Below, piece after piece: positions 43,020 through 53,340 of a DNA stretch of 64,000 nt. Origin of the DNA: Phascolarctos cinereus (Eukaryota; Chordata; Mammalia; Diprotodontia; Phascolarctidae); NCBI RefSeq assembly GCF_002099425.1, contig NW_018343964.1, forward strand, positions 16,234,001 through 16,298,000. Reading direction: 5' to 3'. The position numbers and the translations under genes are program-made. The first letter of the stretch is position 1; every line of letters starts with the position of its first letter. The notes below the pieces were generated by a model. It saw only the letters and a list, made by a program, of their open reading frames with translations. It was not told the DNA's origin and searched no databases.

Positions 43020-43350
43020 ATAAGAAGAAGGACTAGGGGGAGGAGGGAGGAAAGGGGGAAAAAGAACAAAGTAAAAAGTGTACAGTAGAGAACAAAAGAA
43101 AACCTACAAGGAAGCAAAGAAAAGGTAGACAGCTTTCAACATAATGTACAATATTTAATATATAGGCTTTCTTGAAATGGAAAGTTATTGCTATATATTC
43201 TGAATCCTCTCCTATATTATACTGTGCACATGACATGTCTTTTTTTTTCTTTTCTTATTTTACATTTAAGTTTATGTTTCTTTTTCTTTTCTTATTATGT
43301 ATTTAAGTTTTAGTATTTGTCTAAAATAAAAATATATTTAAAAAAAAAAG
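43020..43350 (+). repeat. Unnamed retroelement-like repeat S, copy 2
   Basis: Reads gtgtacagtagagaacaaaa, aaacctacaaggaagcaaag, ggctttcttgaaatggaaag and actgtgcacatgacatgtct, ending in an A-run at about 43338-43350. Clearly the same family as 39050-39412. Confidence 0.75.
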
Positions 43351-43359
43351 AACAAGAAT

Positions 43360-43432
43360 GGTTTTGCTTTAGTCTTTGTATTCTCAACACCTGCAATAGT
43401 GCCTTGCTCCTAGTAGGTATTTAATGAGTTCT
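43360..43432 (+). repeat. L2 3' end fragment
   Basis: Reads tctttgtattctcaacacct, then tgctcctagtaggtatttaa. Confidence 0.65.
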
Positions 43433-43439
43433 TTTATTA

Positions 43440-44068
43440 TTTCAGTTTTTTTAATATAATTTTTTGTTACATTTTAAGTTCTGAACTGTCTTTCCCTACC
43501 CCATAGTAGAGGCCACCATTGGGACACAGATATATAAATATATGTAAAACTGTACTATGCATGCCTCTATTTATCATTCTTTCTCTGGATGTGGATGGCA
43601 TCTTCTTTCATAGGGCATTTGTAGTTGATTTCAGTATTTATAATACTCAGAATAACTTGGTCATTCATAGTTGTTCTTTGAACAATATTGCTGTGAACTG
43701 TATACTCTCTTGGTTCTGCTCGTTTCACTTTTCATTATTTCATACAAGTCTTTCCATGTTTTTCTAAAATCCAGCAGCTCATCATTTCTTATAGCACAGT
43801 ATTCCAACACAATTATATACCACAACTGGTTTAGCCATTTCCCAATTGATGGGTATCCCCTTAATTTCTAGTTCTTTGCCACCACAAAGAGAGCTGCTAT
43901 AAATATTTTAGAACATGTGGGTTCTTTTCCTTTTTCCCTGATCACCTTGGGAAACAGACCTAATAGTGGTATTGCTGGGTCAAAGGGTATACACAGTTTT
44001 ATAACTTTTGGGGCATAATTGCAGATTGCTCTCCAAAATGGTTGGATCAGTTCACAGCTCCACCGGCA
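43440..44068 (-). repeat. L1 3' region fragment
   Basis: Read on the plus strand it carries acaagtctttccatgttttt, cccaattgatgggtatcccc, agttctttgccaccacaaag, ttgctgggtcaaagggtata and aaaatggttggatcag. These are the reversed blocks of mammalian L1 3' ends. A related copy lies at 60.17-60.94 kb. Confidence 0.8.
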
Positions 44069-44399
44069 TATAATGAATTCTTAATGAATTTGGTTTCCCT
44101 GTGTTGTGTGCATTCTGGAGAGAATCTCATGTGCTGTATTATGTGTTGATGGAGGTTTGAAGATGCAGCAAATATCAAAGGCCAGAGATGGTTACACCCT
44201 TGTCTTTGCAAAAATTCAGTGTATAATGAGGTGCTCCATTGTGTGGAGCACACTTGTACCTGTTGGACAAGTTCAAAGGAGAGGGAGATGAAGGAGGGCT
44301 GAAGTACTCAAGAAGAACTTTTTTAGAGGGTGTGGAACCTGGGATGATATTTGACCTAGGCCTAGGCCTTCATGTAGGATTTGGCAATGATATGGTGGG

Positions 44400-44540
44400 C
44401 TTTAGAAAGGTAGCATAATATAATAGATTAAAAAAAATAGCATGCCTTGCATTCAGGCGGACCCAGGTTCACATCCTTCCTCTGACACACATATGGGATC
44501 CCAGGCAAATCATTTAACCTCTCAGCAACTCAGGAAACTC
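44400..44540 (+). repeat. MIR-type SINE fragment
   Basis: Reads gtagcataatataatagatt, ggacccaggttcacatcctt and aggcaaatcatttaacctct. Confidence 0.6.
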
Positions 44541-44944
44541 TTTAAGAATATGTTTCATAATATGTGCAGATCTGAGTAGAGGGGGTTTCCTTTGAAAAAT
44601 CTACAAAAGCACAGGCCTGAGCCAAAACAAAATTGTAGAATGTTGAATGGAGGAGGAGATGCCAGGCATCCTGAAGAAAAAAGGAACTGGTGTAATCTCT
44701 CCATGAGAAAAGCAGTTGCCATATGTCTCCTCTCAGGGTCTTAATCTTGGTGATTAAAGTCTGTCTCCTTCTTCTGGTCAATGGGGTCGGAGAGCATCAT
44801 TTGAAAAAACTCCACTGCTCAAAGATTCTCCTTCTGTGTTCCAAGGACTAGATTACTCCTTACTGTTTTGCCCTTTAGGTTTCCAATTCATTTTGCCTAG
44901 TGTCATATCTTATTGACTGATTTTATCAGCCACGGATTTAATCA

Positions 44945-45482
44945 TTCAGTCAAATAATTAAGCATTAAGTACCTACTATTTGCCAGGCACTGTGATATCC
45001 ACTGAGAATACAAAGAAAGTAAGAAAAAGTCCCAGCTCTCAAACAGTATATATTTTATTGAAGGAGACAACTTGTAAGTTGGTAGTTACATAAAAGTTGT
45101 GTACAGAGTACCTAGAAGGTAATATTAGAAGGGAAAACTCTAATAGCTGGGGTTACTGGCAAAGGCCTCCATTTTCTTGAAGGAAGCCAGGGATGCTGAA
45201 AAGCAGGGGTGAAGAGGTTGAGTATTTTAGGGGTGAGAGCTAGCTAGGCACAGAGATGGCACAGAAATAGGAAATGGAATTGTACGTGCAAGAAACAGTA
45301 TGATCGGATTACCGAATGTGTGGAGGGGAATAAAGTGTAAGAAGACTAGAAGGTTGGAAGAGCCAAGGTTGTGAAGAGCTTTAAATGCCAAACTGAGATT
45401 TATATTTTATCTCTGAAGTAATAGGGAGCCATTGAAGTTTATTGAGTAGAAAAGTGACATACCCAGTAGTAAGAAGAAACTG
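44945..45482 (-). repeat. L2 LINE fragment
   Basis: Reads taagtacctactatttgcca, cttgaaggaagccagggatg, a ggttgtgaagagctttaaat phrase and tagggagccattgaagttta. Collinear with the longer copy at 47.67-48.64 kb. Confidence 0.9.
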
Positions 45483-45917
45483 TTTATAGGAGGGAAGAGC
45501 TGAGTATTAGAATTTAGAGTTTTAAAATAAGTCTGTTAAAATATGAAAGTATGGTTGAAAACCCAGGTCAGAAAAGTCATCACATCAAGGGAGTCAGTGG
45601 AATCAAGAGTCAGAGAGTTCAGACTGTGTCAACACACGAGAGTAAGAAGATCAAACAAAGAATGGAGAGCCAGATTTATTAGGGTTAAAAAAAAAAAGCC
45701 AGGGCTGATAGTGCAAGGCAGAATCTCAAAGTGATGGGTCAAATGACAGTTAGCCACACTTGAGCTTTCCCTAGCACAGAAACTCTTTTAATAAGAGGTC
45801 AAGTGTCATCCATGTTGCTTCCTGCTTTTAAATAGAGCAGAGTCATCAGAGCATACTTGGCATATTGTATTCATTTCTGGGAGCCATGGTTTCAAATAGA
45901 TATTGACAATATAAGGC

Positions 45918-46112
45918 AGAGGCTCTTAATCGAGAATCCTTGGATAGATTTCAGGAGTTCTAGCAATTTGAATAGGAGAAAAAAATACATCTTTGGATTT
46001 CTTTGTAATCCTCCATATTTTATGCATTTAAAAATATTCTGAGGAAGAATCCATATAGCATCACCAGACTACCAAAGGAAACATGACACAAAGAAAGCTA
46101 AGAACCCTTCAT
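45918..46112. mobile_element. hAT-type MITE
   Basis: The left end gaggctcttaatc mirrors the right end gctaagaaccctt. The interior has gatttcaggagttctagcaa and catcaccagactaccaaagg, with acatgacacaaagaaag near the end. It sits between two L3 pieces. Confidence 0.65.
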
Positions 46113-46287
46113 CTGGAGCATATCCAGAAGACTTAAACCATGCTGGTTAGATTACTACAAGAGGGCAGGATGAATGAGCTGGTGAAAAAAAAAAAAGGAT
46201 GGGCAATGTAATGGTGGTGGTGGAGTGTAGATTTATGAGCTGCCTCTAAATGAATGGATCTTGATCATGTGTGTGTGTCTGTGAGAT

Positions 46288-46646
46288 GGACCATTTGTCA
46301 GTCTTAGGAAGCCTATGGACCCCTTTTCAGTATAACATTTTTAAATTTACAAAATAAAATATATAGGATTGCAAAGGAAACCAATAACATTGAAAGACAG
46401 TTACAAACTATATTTTTTTCTTTTTTAAAAAATTTTATTCACTATCTTTTTGTTTGTTTTTTGTTTTTTGGCAAGGCGATGGGGTTAAGTGACTTGCCCA
46501 GGGTCATACAGCTAGTGAGTATCATGTGTCTGAGGCTGGATTTGAACACAGGTCCTCCTGACTCCAGGGCCAGTGCTCTATCCACTGCACCATCTAGCTG
46601 CCCCAAAACTACATATTTTTTAAAAGCTTATGAACCTTATGGTTAA
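46288..46646. mobile_element. hAT-type element split by a SINE
   Basis: Reads ttaggaagcctatggacccc, ataggattgcaaaggaaacc, then after the SINE cttatggttaagaattctta. It is the family of the MITE at 8.73-8.89 kb (its agtctggtaaagtctatgga block) with the SINE inside. Confidence 0.7.
46462..46606 (-). repeat. WSINE1-like SINE
   Basis: Reversed, it starts ggggcagctagatggtgcag, passes ccagcctcagacacatgat and ends in a T-rich (plus strand) tail. The host word aaactatatttttt (about 46406) returns as aaactacatatttttt (46607), an approximate target duplication. Confidence 0.85.
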
Positions 46647-47014
46647 GAATTCTTACCTTAAATGCTGTCTCTGATGGACAGTCAGGTGAAAGGAAATTGA
46701 CTTGCTCTCCTCAGTTCCAGAGAGCCATGCCAGGAGCAGTGAGTAGAAGCTGTAGAAGTGAGATTTAGGGTTGATGTAAAGAACAACTTCTTAGCAACTA
46801 AAGTCATCCCAAGGGGAATGGGGCACCTTATGAGATGAGTGAGGTGACTTCTCTGAAGGTCGTTGAGTGGAGCCTGGATGACCACTTGTCAGAGTTACTG
46901 AAAAAAGGATTCTAGGGTAGGATTGTCCTTGAAAGAAATTTTGAATGTCTATTCGGAACAGCTGAAGCAAAGATGACCCCTAAAAAAACCAAACTACTAT
47001 TTTATGAAAGATCA

Positions 47015-47215
47015 AATTGTTATTGTTGTTTGTCCTTCATTCTCGAAAAGGACCAATGATGGGTGATGCTTTACTTGCCTGTGAATTGGATTTAAATACA
47101 CTGGGGGACCTAGGTCCCTAAGAGTAGTTATTGCAATTCCATATGTAATGCCCCCTAGGTGAATGTACAGTGTTGAACAAAGTTCAGAATGAAACTGTTC
47201 CAAACTCATGGAGCA
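47015..47215 (+). repeat. T-family repeat, short copy
   Basis: Reads tgtttgtccttcattctcga, aaaggaccaatgatgggtga and gtgaattggatttaaatac, the start of the T family seen at 7.8 and 62.0 kb. Confidence 0.6.
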
Positions 47216-47350
47216 ATAAGAGGCAGGATGGGGCAGAGCAAATCAAGGGCCCATCCTGGCCTCAAAAAGACCCAGGTTCAAGTCATATTTCTCACACATA
47301 TCACTCAACTTCTCAGTAACTCAGGCAATTCTAAGACTATGAATTCCAAG
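47216..47350 (+). repeat. SINE/MIR-type fragment
   Basis: Reads aaagacccaggttcaagtca then tcactcaacttctcagtaac. Confidence 0.5.
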
Positions 47351-47474
47351 TTGCTCATTTGCATCTGTGGAAAGAGTTTCCACCCTGAGATTTTCTCACA
47401 TGGATGAAATTACAAGTCCAGACAACAACCATTACAGACATATACAAAAATAAAAAATACATTTTAAAGGTGTT

Positions 47475-47655
47475 TGAAGAAACATGTTTTTTCCTCACAA
47501 CCACCCTGTGAAGTAACTCATATGCATTACATTTATTCTATAGATGGGAAACATAGGCTCAGAGAAAGTGATTTGTACCCAAGGTTCTACAGCCACAAAG
47601 TGTGAGGGTTACAGTTTGAATTCAGGTCTCATTTCAAAACCAGAACTTCTTCTAC
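47475..47655 (-). repeat. MIR-type SINE
   Basis: Reads ttctatagatgggaaacata, then ggctcagagaaagtgatttg and agtttgaattcaggtctcat. Confidence 0.7.
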
Positions 47656-47667
47656 AATGGAACATTA

Positions 47668-48640
47668 TCTATGCTGTTAGTCACTAAATATTTATTAAGC
47701 ACCAACTGTGTGTCAGGCACTGTGCTAAGAGCTGAAGGTACAGAGAAACCAAGAGACAGTATCTGCTCTCCAGGAGCTCACAATCTAATCAGGGAGATGG
47801 CAGGCAGACAACTAGTAAGAGATATGCAGGATAAACTGGAAATAATCAACAAAGGGAAGGCACTAAAGGACTAAAGACTTCCTAGAATATGGGATTTTAC
47901 CTGGGATTTTATAAAAAGCCAGAAAGGAAAGTATTTCAGACATGGGAGGCAACCAGTGAAAATGCCCAGAGTTGGGAGATGAAGTGTCTTGTTCTAGGAA
48001 CAGTAAGGAGACCTGTGTTACTGGAGTGAAGAGTATTTGTGTAGGGGTGGGGAGGAGAAGGAGTGATAGTGTAAGGTAAAGAAGGCTGGAAACATGGTCA
48101 GGTTATGAAGGACTTTGAAGGTCAAGCAAGAGGATTTTATATTTGATCTTGGAAGTTTTAGAGAGCCACCGGACTTTATTGACATGGTCAGATGTGTACT
48201 TTAGAAATATGACTTTGACAACTGAGTGAAGAATGAATTAGAATGGGGATAGACTTGTGGCAGGCAGACCAACCAGCAGAATGGTTGCAACAGTCCAGGA
48301 ATGAGGTGATGAGCACCTGCCCCAGGGTATCTGCTGGTAGTGTCAGAGGAGAGAAAAGACCATATGCAAGAGATGTTGCAAAGGTAAAATTAACAGACTT
48401 TGGTAACAGATTGGATGTGAAAAGTGAGAGACAATGAGGAATTTAGAGCGGCACCTCAGTTTCAAGTCTGGGTTACTGGGAAGATAATAATAACAGTCAT
48501 AGGGAAGCTTGGAAGAGAGGATAGTTAAAGAGTAAAGATAGTGAGTTCGATTTTGGTCATATTGAGTTTAAGATGTTTGATTTAGGATGTTTAATAGGCA
48601 GTTGAAGAGGTGAGCCTGGAGGTTAGCAGAAAAGTTAGGG
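47668..48640 (-). repeat. Long L2 LINE copy
   Basis: The most complete L2 in the window, about 970 bp in reverse: tttattaagcaccaactgtg, tctccaggagctcacaatct, gaaaatgcccagagttggga, a ggtcaggttatgaaggactt phrase, tggtcagatgtgtactttag, a gcaacagtccaggaatgagg phrase and a ttttggtcatattgagttta phrase. It reaches well into the upstream L2 sequence. Confidence 0.9.
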
Positions 48641-49415
48641 CTGGATAAGGAGACAAGGAGTGTAGAGACTAACTTCCAGGGACCTATTTAGGTCTTCTCC
48701 CCTATCTGGAAAAGTACCATGTTTCTGCATAAGCACTAGGGGAAATTGCCCTGTGAAATAGTCCAATGCTAATATTAAAACAGACTCCTCTGCTGAGGTG
48801 ATTTGTAGAGGAGAGACCCAGTGGAAATTTTTATTTTTGAAATCTCAGTTCTTGAAATGAAAACCCCAGAATGAGGCCTATGTGGGGATGCTTTGATCAA
48901 GTGCTTTCACTTCAGCTAAAATGCAGGGGGTTTCCCATGTACTCTTGGCAAAGCCAGCAATTAGAAAGGGAGAAAGTTGGCTCTGTTAGAAAAGAGCTTG
49001 TCAATAATGAAACCACAAACTGTCAGGGGACGGTAGAGATCAGAATCATACTGGGGGGGGGGGGCGAAGGGAGGAAGAGAAGTGACAAGAGGAAGATTCA
49101 GTTTGATTTTTTTTTTATAAGGTTGAACACTCAGGAAGATTCATTGTAGAAGCAGGTTAGGAGCCCCCAGGGACACCCAAGCATAGGGTCACATTGAGGG
49201 CTTTTGAGCCCCCTAAACAAAGACTTTCTCTTCTGGGTCACCCCTGGCATGCAAGGTGAAGGTCTTTTTGGACCTTGTGGATTGATGAAGAAGCTGAAAG
49301 AGGGACCTTACTCAAAATTCTGCCAGGAAACCTGAAATATAGACTGTTATTCTTTATTTCCATACCATGAAGGCTATAGGTCAACATCATCATAGTCATT
49401 TTTCCCTTCTTATTT
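48641..49415. other. Interval with no recognised gene or repeat
   Basis: Includes a G-run (ggggggggggg, 49054-49064) and otherwise unplaced sequence. The 92-codon frame at 48871-49149 (+) has no recognisable domain. Confidence 0.35.
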
Positions 49416-49417
49416 TT

Positions 49418-49520
49418 TCCCCCAAATAAATAAATAAACATATAAACAAATAGACACACAGAAAGATATGAATGAATGAATAAATAAATATGCAAGCTAT
49501 GAATGAATAAATGAATAAAG
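49418..49520. repeat. (AAAT)n/(GAAT)n tetranucleotide tract
   Basis: Runs of aaat and gaat units with interruptions. The 111-codon minus-strand frame here owes its length to this tract (LFIHLFIHS-type repeats). Confidence 0.85.
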
Positions 49521-50480
49521 AGAGTAAAGTTGGTATATTCCAGCCTGGTGAGTAATACGAATTTGTGATCCAAAGTTTCTAATTGAGGAACATTCCAGAA
49601 GCAGTGTGAATATAGGATGCTACATCTTCCTAGAATTTTTTGAATAATGGATTTAGACTCCTAAGAAAACAGAAGATGCTTCTCCTTCCCTTCTTTGCAG
49701 ACATGTAGAGTGTTGGCTGTTGAACATCATGTATACTGACAAACTTGGCTGATTCATTTGTTAGTTTTGCTAAACTGCTTCTCCCACCCCCTTCTTATGC
49801 ATTCTTTGTTACAAGGAGTGGTTCGCTGGGTAGAGGAGGGAAGAGGGATATATTCAATAATCAAAGTGAAATATAAACACCAGATATTAAAGTTAAACTA
49901 AAATGTAGAACTTAAAAAAGCATGCATGTTTCGCTGAAATACTTCCATTAATAGTAACCCCGTATTGATATTTAACTTTTCATGACAAAGATGAAAAAGT
50001 ACTATCATCCTGGGGGGGAAGGGGGAAGATGGAGCAGGTCTTTTCCACCTAGACTCAAAGTGGAGAGTCCAATTCATTGTACCCATTTTATAGTGAATGA
50101 ATTTGTGACAAAGCAGAGCTCCACAGGTCACAGAACAAGCCCCTGTCTAAATCTTCCTCTTTATGCTATGGGGTGGTTCCCTTTCAGTACTTCCACAGGT
50201 TCTAGACACCAAGTTCTAAGGAAAGAGGGTGGTTTCAGAGCATGTGGCCCAAGGCTGGAAGCAGGGGGCAGAAGGTCTCTTCCTAGCTGGGGAACTCTGT
50301 TTCACCCTTGTTACCACAATTTCCTTCACCATAAATAGCTGCAATAAGTTTAATTTTCTTCTTTGTATCCAGGTAGAAAGTAGCTGAACTGACATGGGGG
50401 GTAGGTGGAGTTTAGGGGAAAAGAAAAGACATTAGTCAATTAAATGGAATTAATTATGCACAAAAATTTTAAAAGAGCTA
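49521..50480. other. Interval with no recognised gene
   Basis: The 118-codon frame at 49982-50338 (+) shows no domain. Part of it (ccattttatagtgaatgaat then caggtcacagaacaag) is a diverged MIR-type sequence, which argues against a gene. Confidence 0.35.
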
Positions 50481-50484
50481 ATAA

Positions 50485-50640
50485 ATGCATAGATTATTAG
50501 AATTGGAAAACACTAGAGATTACCTCGTCCAATTTTTTTTTAATTTTACAAAAGAGGAAATTGAGTCTCATGAAGGTTAAATATCTTGCTTAAGGGATAT
50601 AATTAGTCTCCTAACTTCTAATCCAATTCTCTTTAGTACT
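50485..50640 (-). repeat. MIR-type fragment
   Basis: Reads ttagaattggaaaacactag, tttacaaaagaggaaattga and gtctcctaacttctaatcca. Confidence 0.6.
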
Positions 50641-50839
50641 TGGTTATTTGACTTTATTCACATTACCTTCAACCTCATTCTTTTTAAAAAAGTTATATTG
50701 TATATGAAGGCACAACTTATTTGTCTTCCTCAGAAAAGAATCTTCCTTATTCTCATTCCCATTCTCTCCTTTCCTGCTCATCTATATAATAGAAGCCTAT
50801 GCAGTGACCCAGACAGAGAGTATATTAGCAAGTCTGTGT

Positions 50840-50950
50840 ACTAGTCTCAGGTCTGATAAAAGGTAGCCTTGAGCTTGATGGACCTCTATTTCTTGAATAT
50901 ATAAAAGGAGGTGGTTGGAATAGATGATATTTAATACCAGCTCTGACAGT
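50840..50950 (+). repeat. MIR-type fragment
   Basis: Reads tgatggacctctatttcttg, then aaggaggtggttggaataga: the MIR 3' part. Confidence 0.5.
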
Positions 50951-50954
50951 TGAT

Positions 50955-51110
50955 CAGTCAGTCAATCAGTGAATAACAATTTATTAAGTTTCTGTAATAT
51001 GGCAGATGCAATGCTAGGCATTATGGATACAAATACAAACTTGAGATAACCTCTACCCTCAAAGACCTCAGATTCCATTGGCAGAATTGCACAGCAAACA
51101 AATTGCCAAC
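50955..51110 (-). repeat. L2 fragment
   Basis: Reads aatttattaagtttctgtaa, then atgctaggcattatggatac and aaagacctcagattccattg. Confidence 0.7.
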
Positions 51111-51264
51111 AAGTCTCACTTTCTGGCTTACTCCCGTTCCTCCAGGGCTACATCCCTTTGGAAAGCTGTGTCAGTTGAATCTGTGGCTACATGGGAAAGC
51201 TATACAACTTGGCTTTTCCCTCGTGTGATACAAGAACATGTATCTTAATTAGCACAAGAGAAGC

Positions 51265-51495
51265 ATAGACTTGGAATTAGAAGAGACCTTAAAGGTCATT
51301 AAGAAGTGTCAGTTTCTATTTGAGTTTGACCCCACTGATCCAATCTAACTATCCATTTTGCAGATGAGGAAACTGAGGCCCCAAAAGGTAAGGTGACTTG
51401 CCCAACATCACCTAAGTACTAAGTAATAAGCCAAGATTTTAATCCAAATCCTTTGGTTCTATATCCAAAGCTCTTTCCACAATACCACATTATTT
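51265..51495 (-). repeat. MIR-type SINE with a short hAT piece inside
   Basis: Outer unit: gaattagaagagaccttaaa, ccattttgcagatgaggaaa, then gacttgcccaacatcaccta. At 51303-51341 a hAT terminus (agtgtcagtttctatttgag then tttgaccccac) of the 7.4 kb family interrupts it, so only the two ends of that element remain. Confidence 0.65.
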
Positions 51496-51564
51496 TTCAA
51501 CCTTGCACAAAGACTGATTTTGACTTTCAGCAAGAGATCAGTCAGTACTAAGAGAGGTCTAGTA

Positions 51565-51728
51565 GCATAATAGATAGTCTTGGTTTTTAAGTCATTTTTC
51601 AGTCATGTCCAAATCTCTGTGAACCCATTTGGGGTTTTCTTGGCAGAGATACTGGAGTGGTTTTGCCATTTCCTTCTCTAGCTCAATGGACAGATGAGGA
51701 AACTGAGGCAAACATGGTTAAGTGACTT
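51565..51728 (-). repeat. MAR1-like SINE, partial
   Basis: Reversed MAR1 3' half: ttttcagtcatgtccaaatc, a tttggggttttcttggcaga phrase, ttgccatttccttctctagc and agatgaggaaactgaggcaa. Confidence 0.8.
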
Positions 51729-51759
51729 ACTAAGAATCTTGTACTTAAAGTCAAAAAAC

Positions 51760-51905
51760 ATCTGGCCTCTGACATTGCTTGTGTAATCTTGGGCAAGTCA
51801 CTTAATCTCATTTAGCCTCAGTTTCCTTATTTGTAAAACAAAAAGTGTTAGATTGCTAGATACCTTCTAAGGTTCCATCCAGATCTCAATCTGTAATCCT
51901 ATGAC
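51760..51905 (+). repeat. MIR-type SINE
   Basis: Reads gtgtaatcttgggcaagtca, gcctcagtttccttatttgt and gataccttctaaggttccat. Confidence 0.75.
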
Positions 51906-52117
51906 TTCCAGAAAAAAAAAAAAGTTAATTCTCCCAGATCTAGTTGACCTGGGTAACAGGCAATTATTTGGATAGCTTCTTTCTTCTCTCATTTCTGTGA
52001 TTCTGCTTGGCTATTGGTTTGGTGAGTATATTTTGGTCCTTGTATTTCAGAGTCCACAGCTCTACTAAATCATTTAAAAGGGTGCTTCAGTATGTTCTTT
52101 AAGCATTTAAGAGTATT

Positions 52118-52440
52118 TGGCATCATGGAAAGAGACTTGGAGTTAGTGTTGGAAGAGCTGGGCTTAAGTCTCTTCTCTGCTAGCTTTGGGACCTTGGGTG
52201 CATCATTTCTTCTCTCTGCCATCAATTTTCTCATTCATAAAATAAGAGGCTTGTGCTAGATGTCATTCAGCAAATTATTTATGAAGTAGCTCTTATGTGT
52301 AGAGTCTCATGCTAAGCACAGAAGGAGATAAAAAGCTTATGTAAGACATGGCTCCTGAGCTCTTGGACTTTGCAGCCTGTAAGGATTTTAAAGGAGCTTC
52401 CAGTTCTAACATTCTATTGTTCTCCTTATTCTGCCATTCT
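52118..52440 (+). repeat. MIR-type SINE with an L2 end inserted
   Basis: MIR body (catggaaagagacttggagt, then tctcattcataaaataagag) stops at about 52265. The MIR 3' part (ggagcttccagttctaacat) resumes at about 52390. Between them is a reverse L2 end (tttatgaagtagctcttatg, then gctcctgagctcttggactt). Confidence 0.65.
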
Positions 52441-52489
52441 GCTTTAAGGTTCTGCTCTTTAGATAATCATGCTAAAATTTATATAATTC

Positions 52490-52650
52490 TGTAAAGCTTG
52501 TGACATGTCCTTGCAAATACTCTTTCATTTAATTGTTACAACTACCCTGTGGGGCAGGTGCTATTATTAACGTCTCCATTTTACTGATGAGGAAACGGAG
52601 CTTAAATGGACTAAGTAACTTGCTCATGGTTAAGCATTAATAAGGAGCTT
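52490..52650 (-). repeat. MIR-type SINE
   Basis: Reads gtaaagcttgtgacatgtcc, a ctaccctgtggggcaggtg phrase and ccattttactgatgaggaaa. Confidence 0.75.
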
Positions 52651-53165
52651 ACTACATGTCAGGTGGGACAGCTGGGTGGTGCAGCAGACAGAGCCCTGGG
52701 CCTGGAGTCAGGAAAACTCATCTTCCTGAGTTCAAATTGGGCCTCAGATGCTTATTTGTGTGACCCTGGGAAAGTCACTCAACCCTGTTTGCCTCAGTTT
52801 TCCGAATTTGTAAAATGAGCTGGAGAAGGAAATGGCAAGCCACTCTAGTATCTTTGTCAAGGAAAACCCCAAAATGGGGTCATGAAGAGTTGGAGATGAC
52901 TGAAATGACTTCACAACAACAACAACAAATAGGCTAAGTGCTGGGGATCGAAAGAGAGGCCACAAGACACTCTTCTCTTCTCCAGGAGCTCACAATCTAA
53001 CAGAAGAGACAACATGCAAATAAATATGTTCTGATAAGATATACACAGGATAAATTAGAACTAATCTGCAGTGGAAGGTGCCATGATTAAAGAGAAAAGT
53101 CTTCTTGTTGGAGGTGAGACTTTAGCAGAAACTTGAAGGAAGCCAGGAAGTGTTACAGATGAGAT
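52635..53165 (-). repeat. L2 LINE split by a MAR1-like SINE
   Basis: L2 in reverse starts at aggagcttactacatgtcag and, after the SINE, continues taggctaagtgctggggatc, tctccaggagctcacaatct and agaaacttgaaggaagccag. Confidence 0.8.
52668..52928 (+). repeat. MAR1-like SINE
   Basis: Full layout: gacagctgggtggtgcagca, tgtttgcctcagttttccga, a gagctggagaaggaaatggc phrase, a gggtcatgaagagttgga phrase and a tail acaacaacaacaac. Confidence 0.9.
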
Positions 53166-53166
53166 T

Positions 53167-53340
53167 CAAATTCAGGTCTATTTTGTTTGTTTGATTTTGG
53201 AGGCAACTGAGGTTAAGGGACTTGCCCAGGGCCACACAGCTAGTAAGTGTCTGAAACCAGATTTGAACTCAGGTCCTCCTGATTCCAGGGCTGGTGCTCT
53301 GTGTACTATGGCACCACCTGGCTGCCCCAAATTCAGGTCT
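53167..53340 (-). repeat. WSINE1-like SINE with perfect target duplication
   Basis: The SINE body is 53180-53327. Reversed, it begins ggggcagccaggtggtgcca and ends with a CAAA-rich tail. The 13 bp word caaattcaggtct stands on both sides (53167-53179 and 53328-53340) without a mismatch, so the insertion is comparatively young. Confidence 0.92.

Larger units (their letters stand above)
45835..46930 (+). repeat. L3/CR1-type LINE broken by hAT and SINE insertions
   Basis: Pieces in order: cattgtattcatttctggga (45865), gagcatatccagaagactta (46118), then ttagggttgatgtaaagaac and gcctggatgaccacttgtca (46765-46890). All are blocks of the L3 3' end in forward order, with the hAT and SINE elements listed below in between. 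Confidence 0.6.

Noticed and set aside
42660-43117. Frames rich in I/Y on both strands
   Set aside because: Translations of the TA/TG/CA microsatellite at 42837-43003.
49238-49573. 111-codon minus-strand frame with histidine/leucine-rich repeats
   Set aside because: Its length comes from the (AAAT)n/(GAAT)n tract at 49418-49520.
49982-50338. 118-codon plus-strand frame
   Set aside because: Contains a MIR-like stretch, has no domain, and no exon borders stand out.
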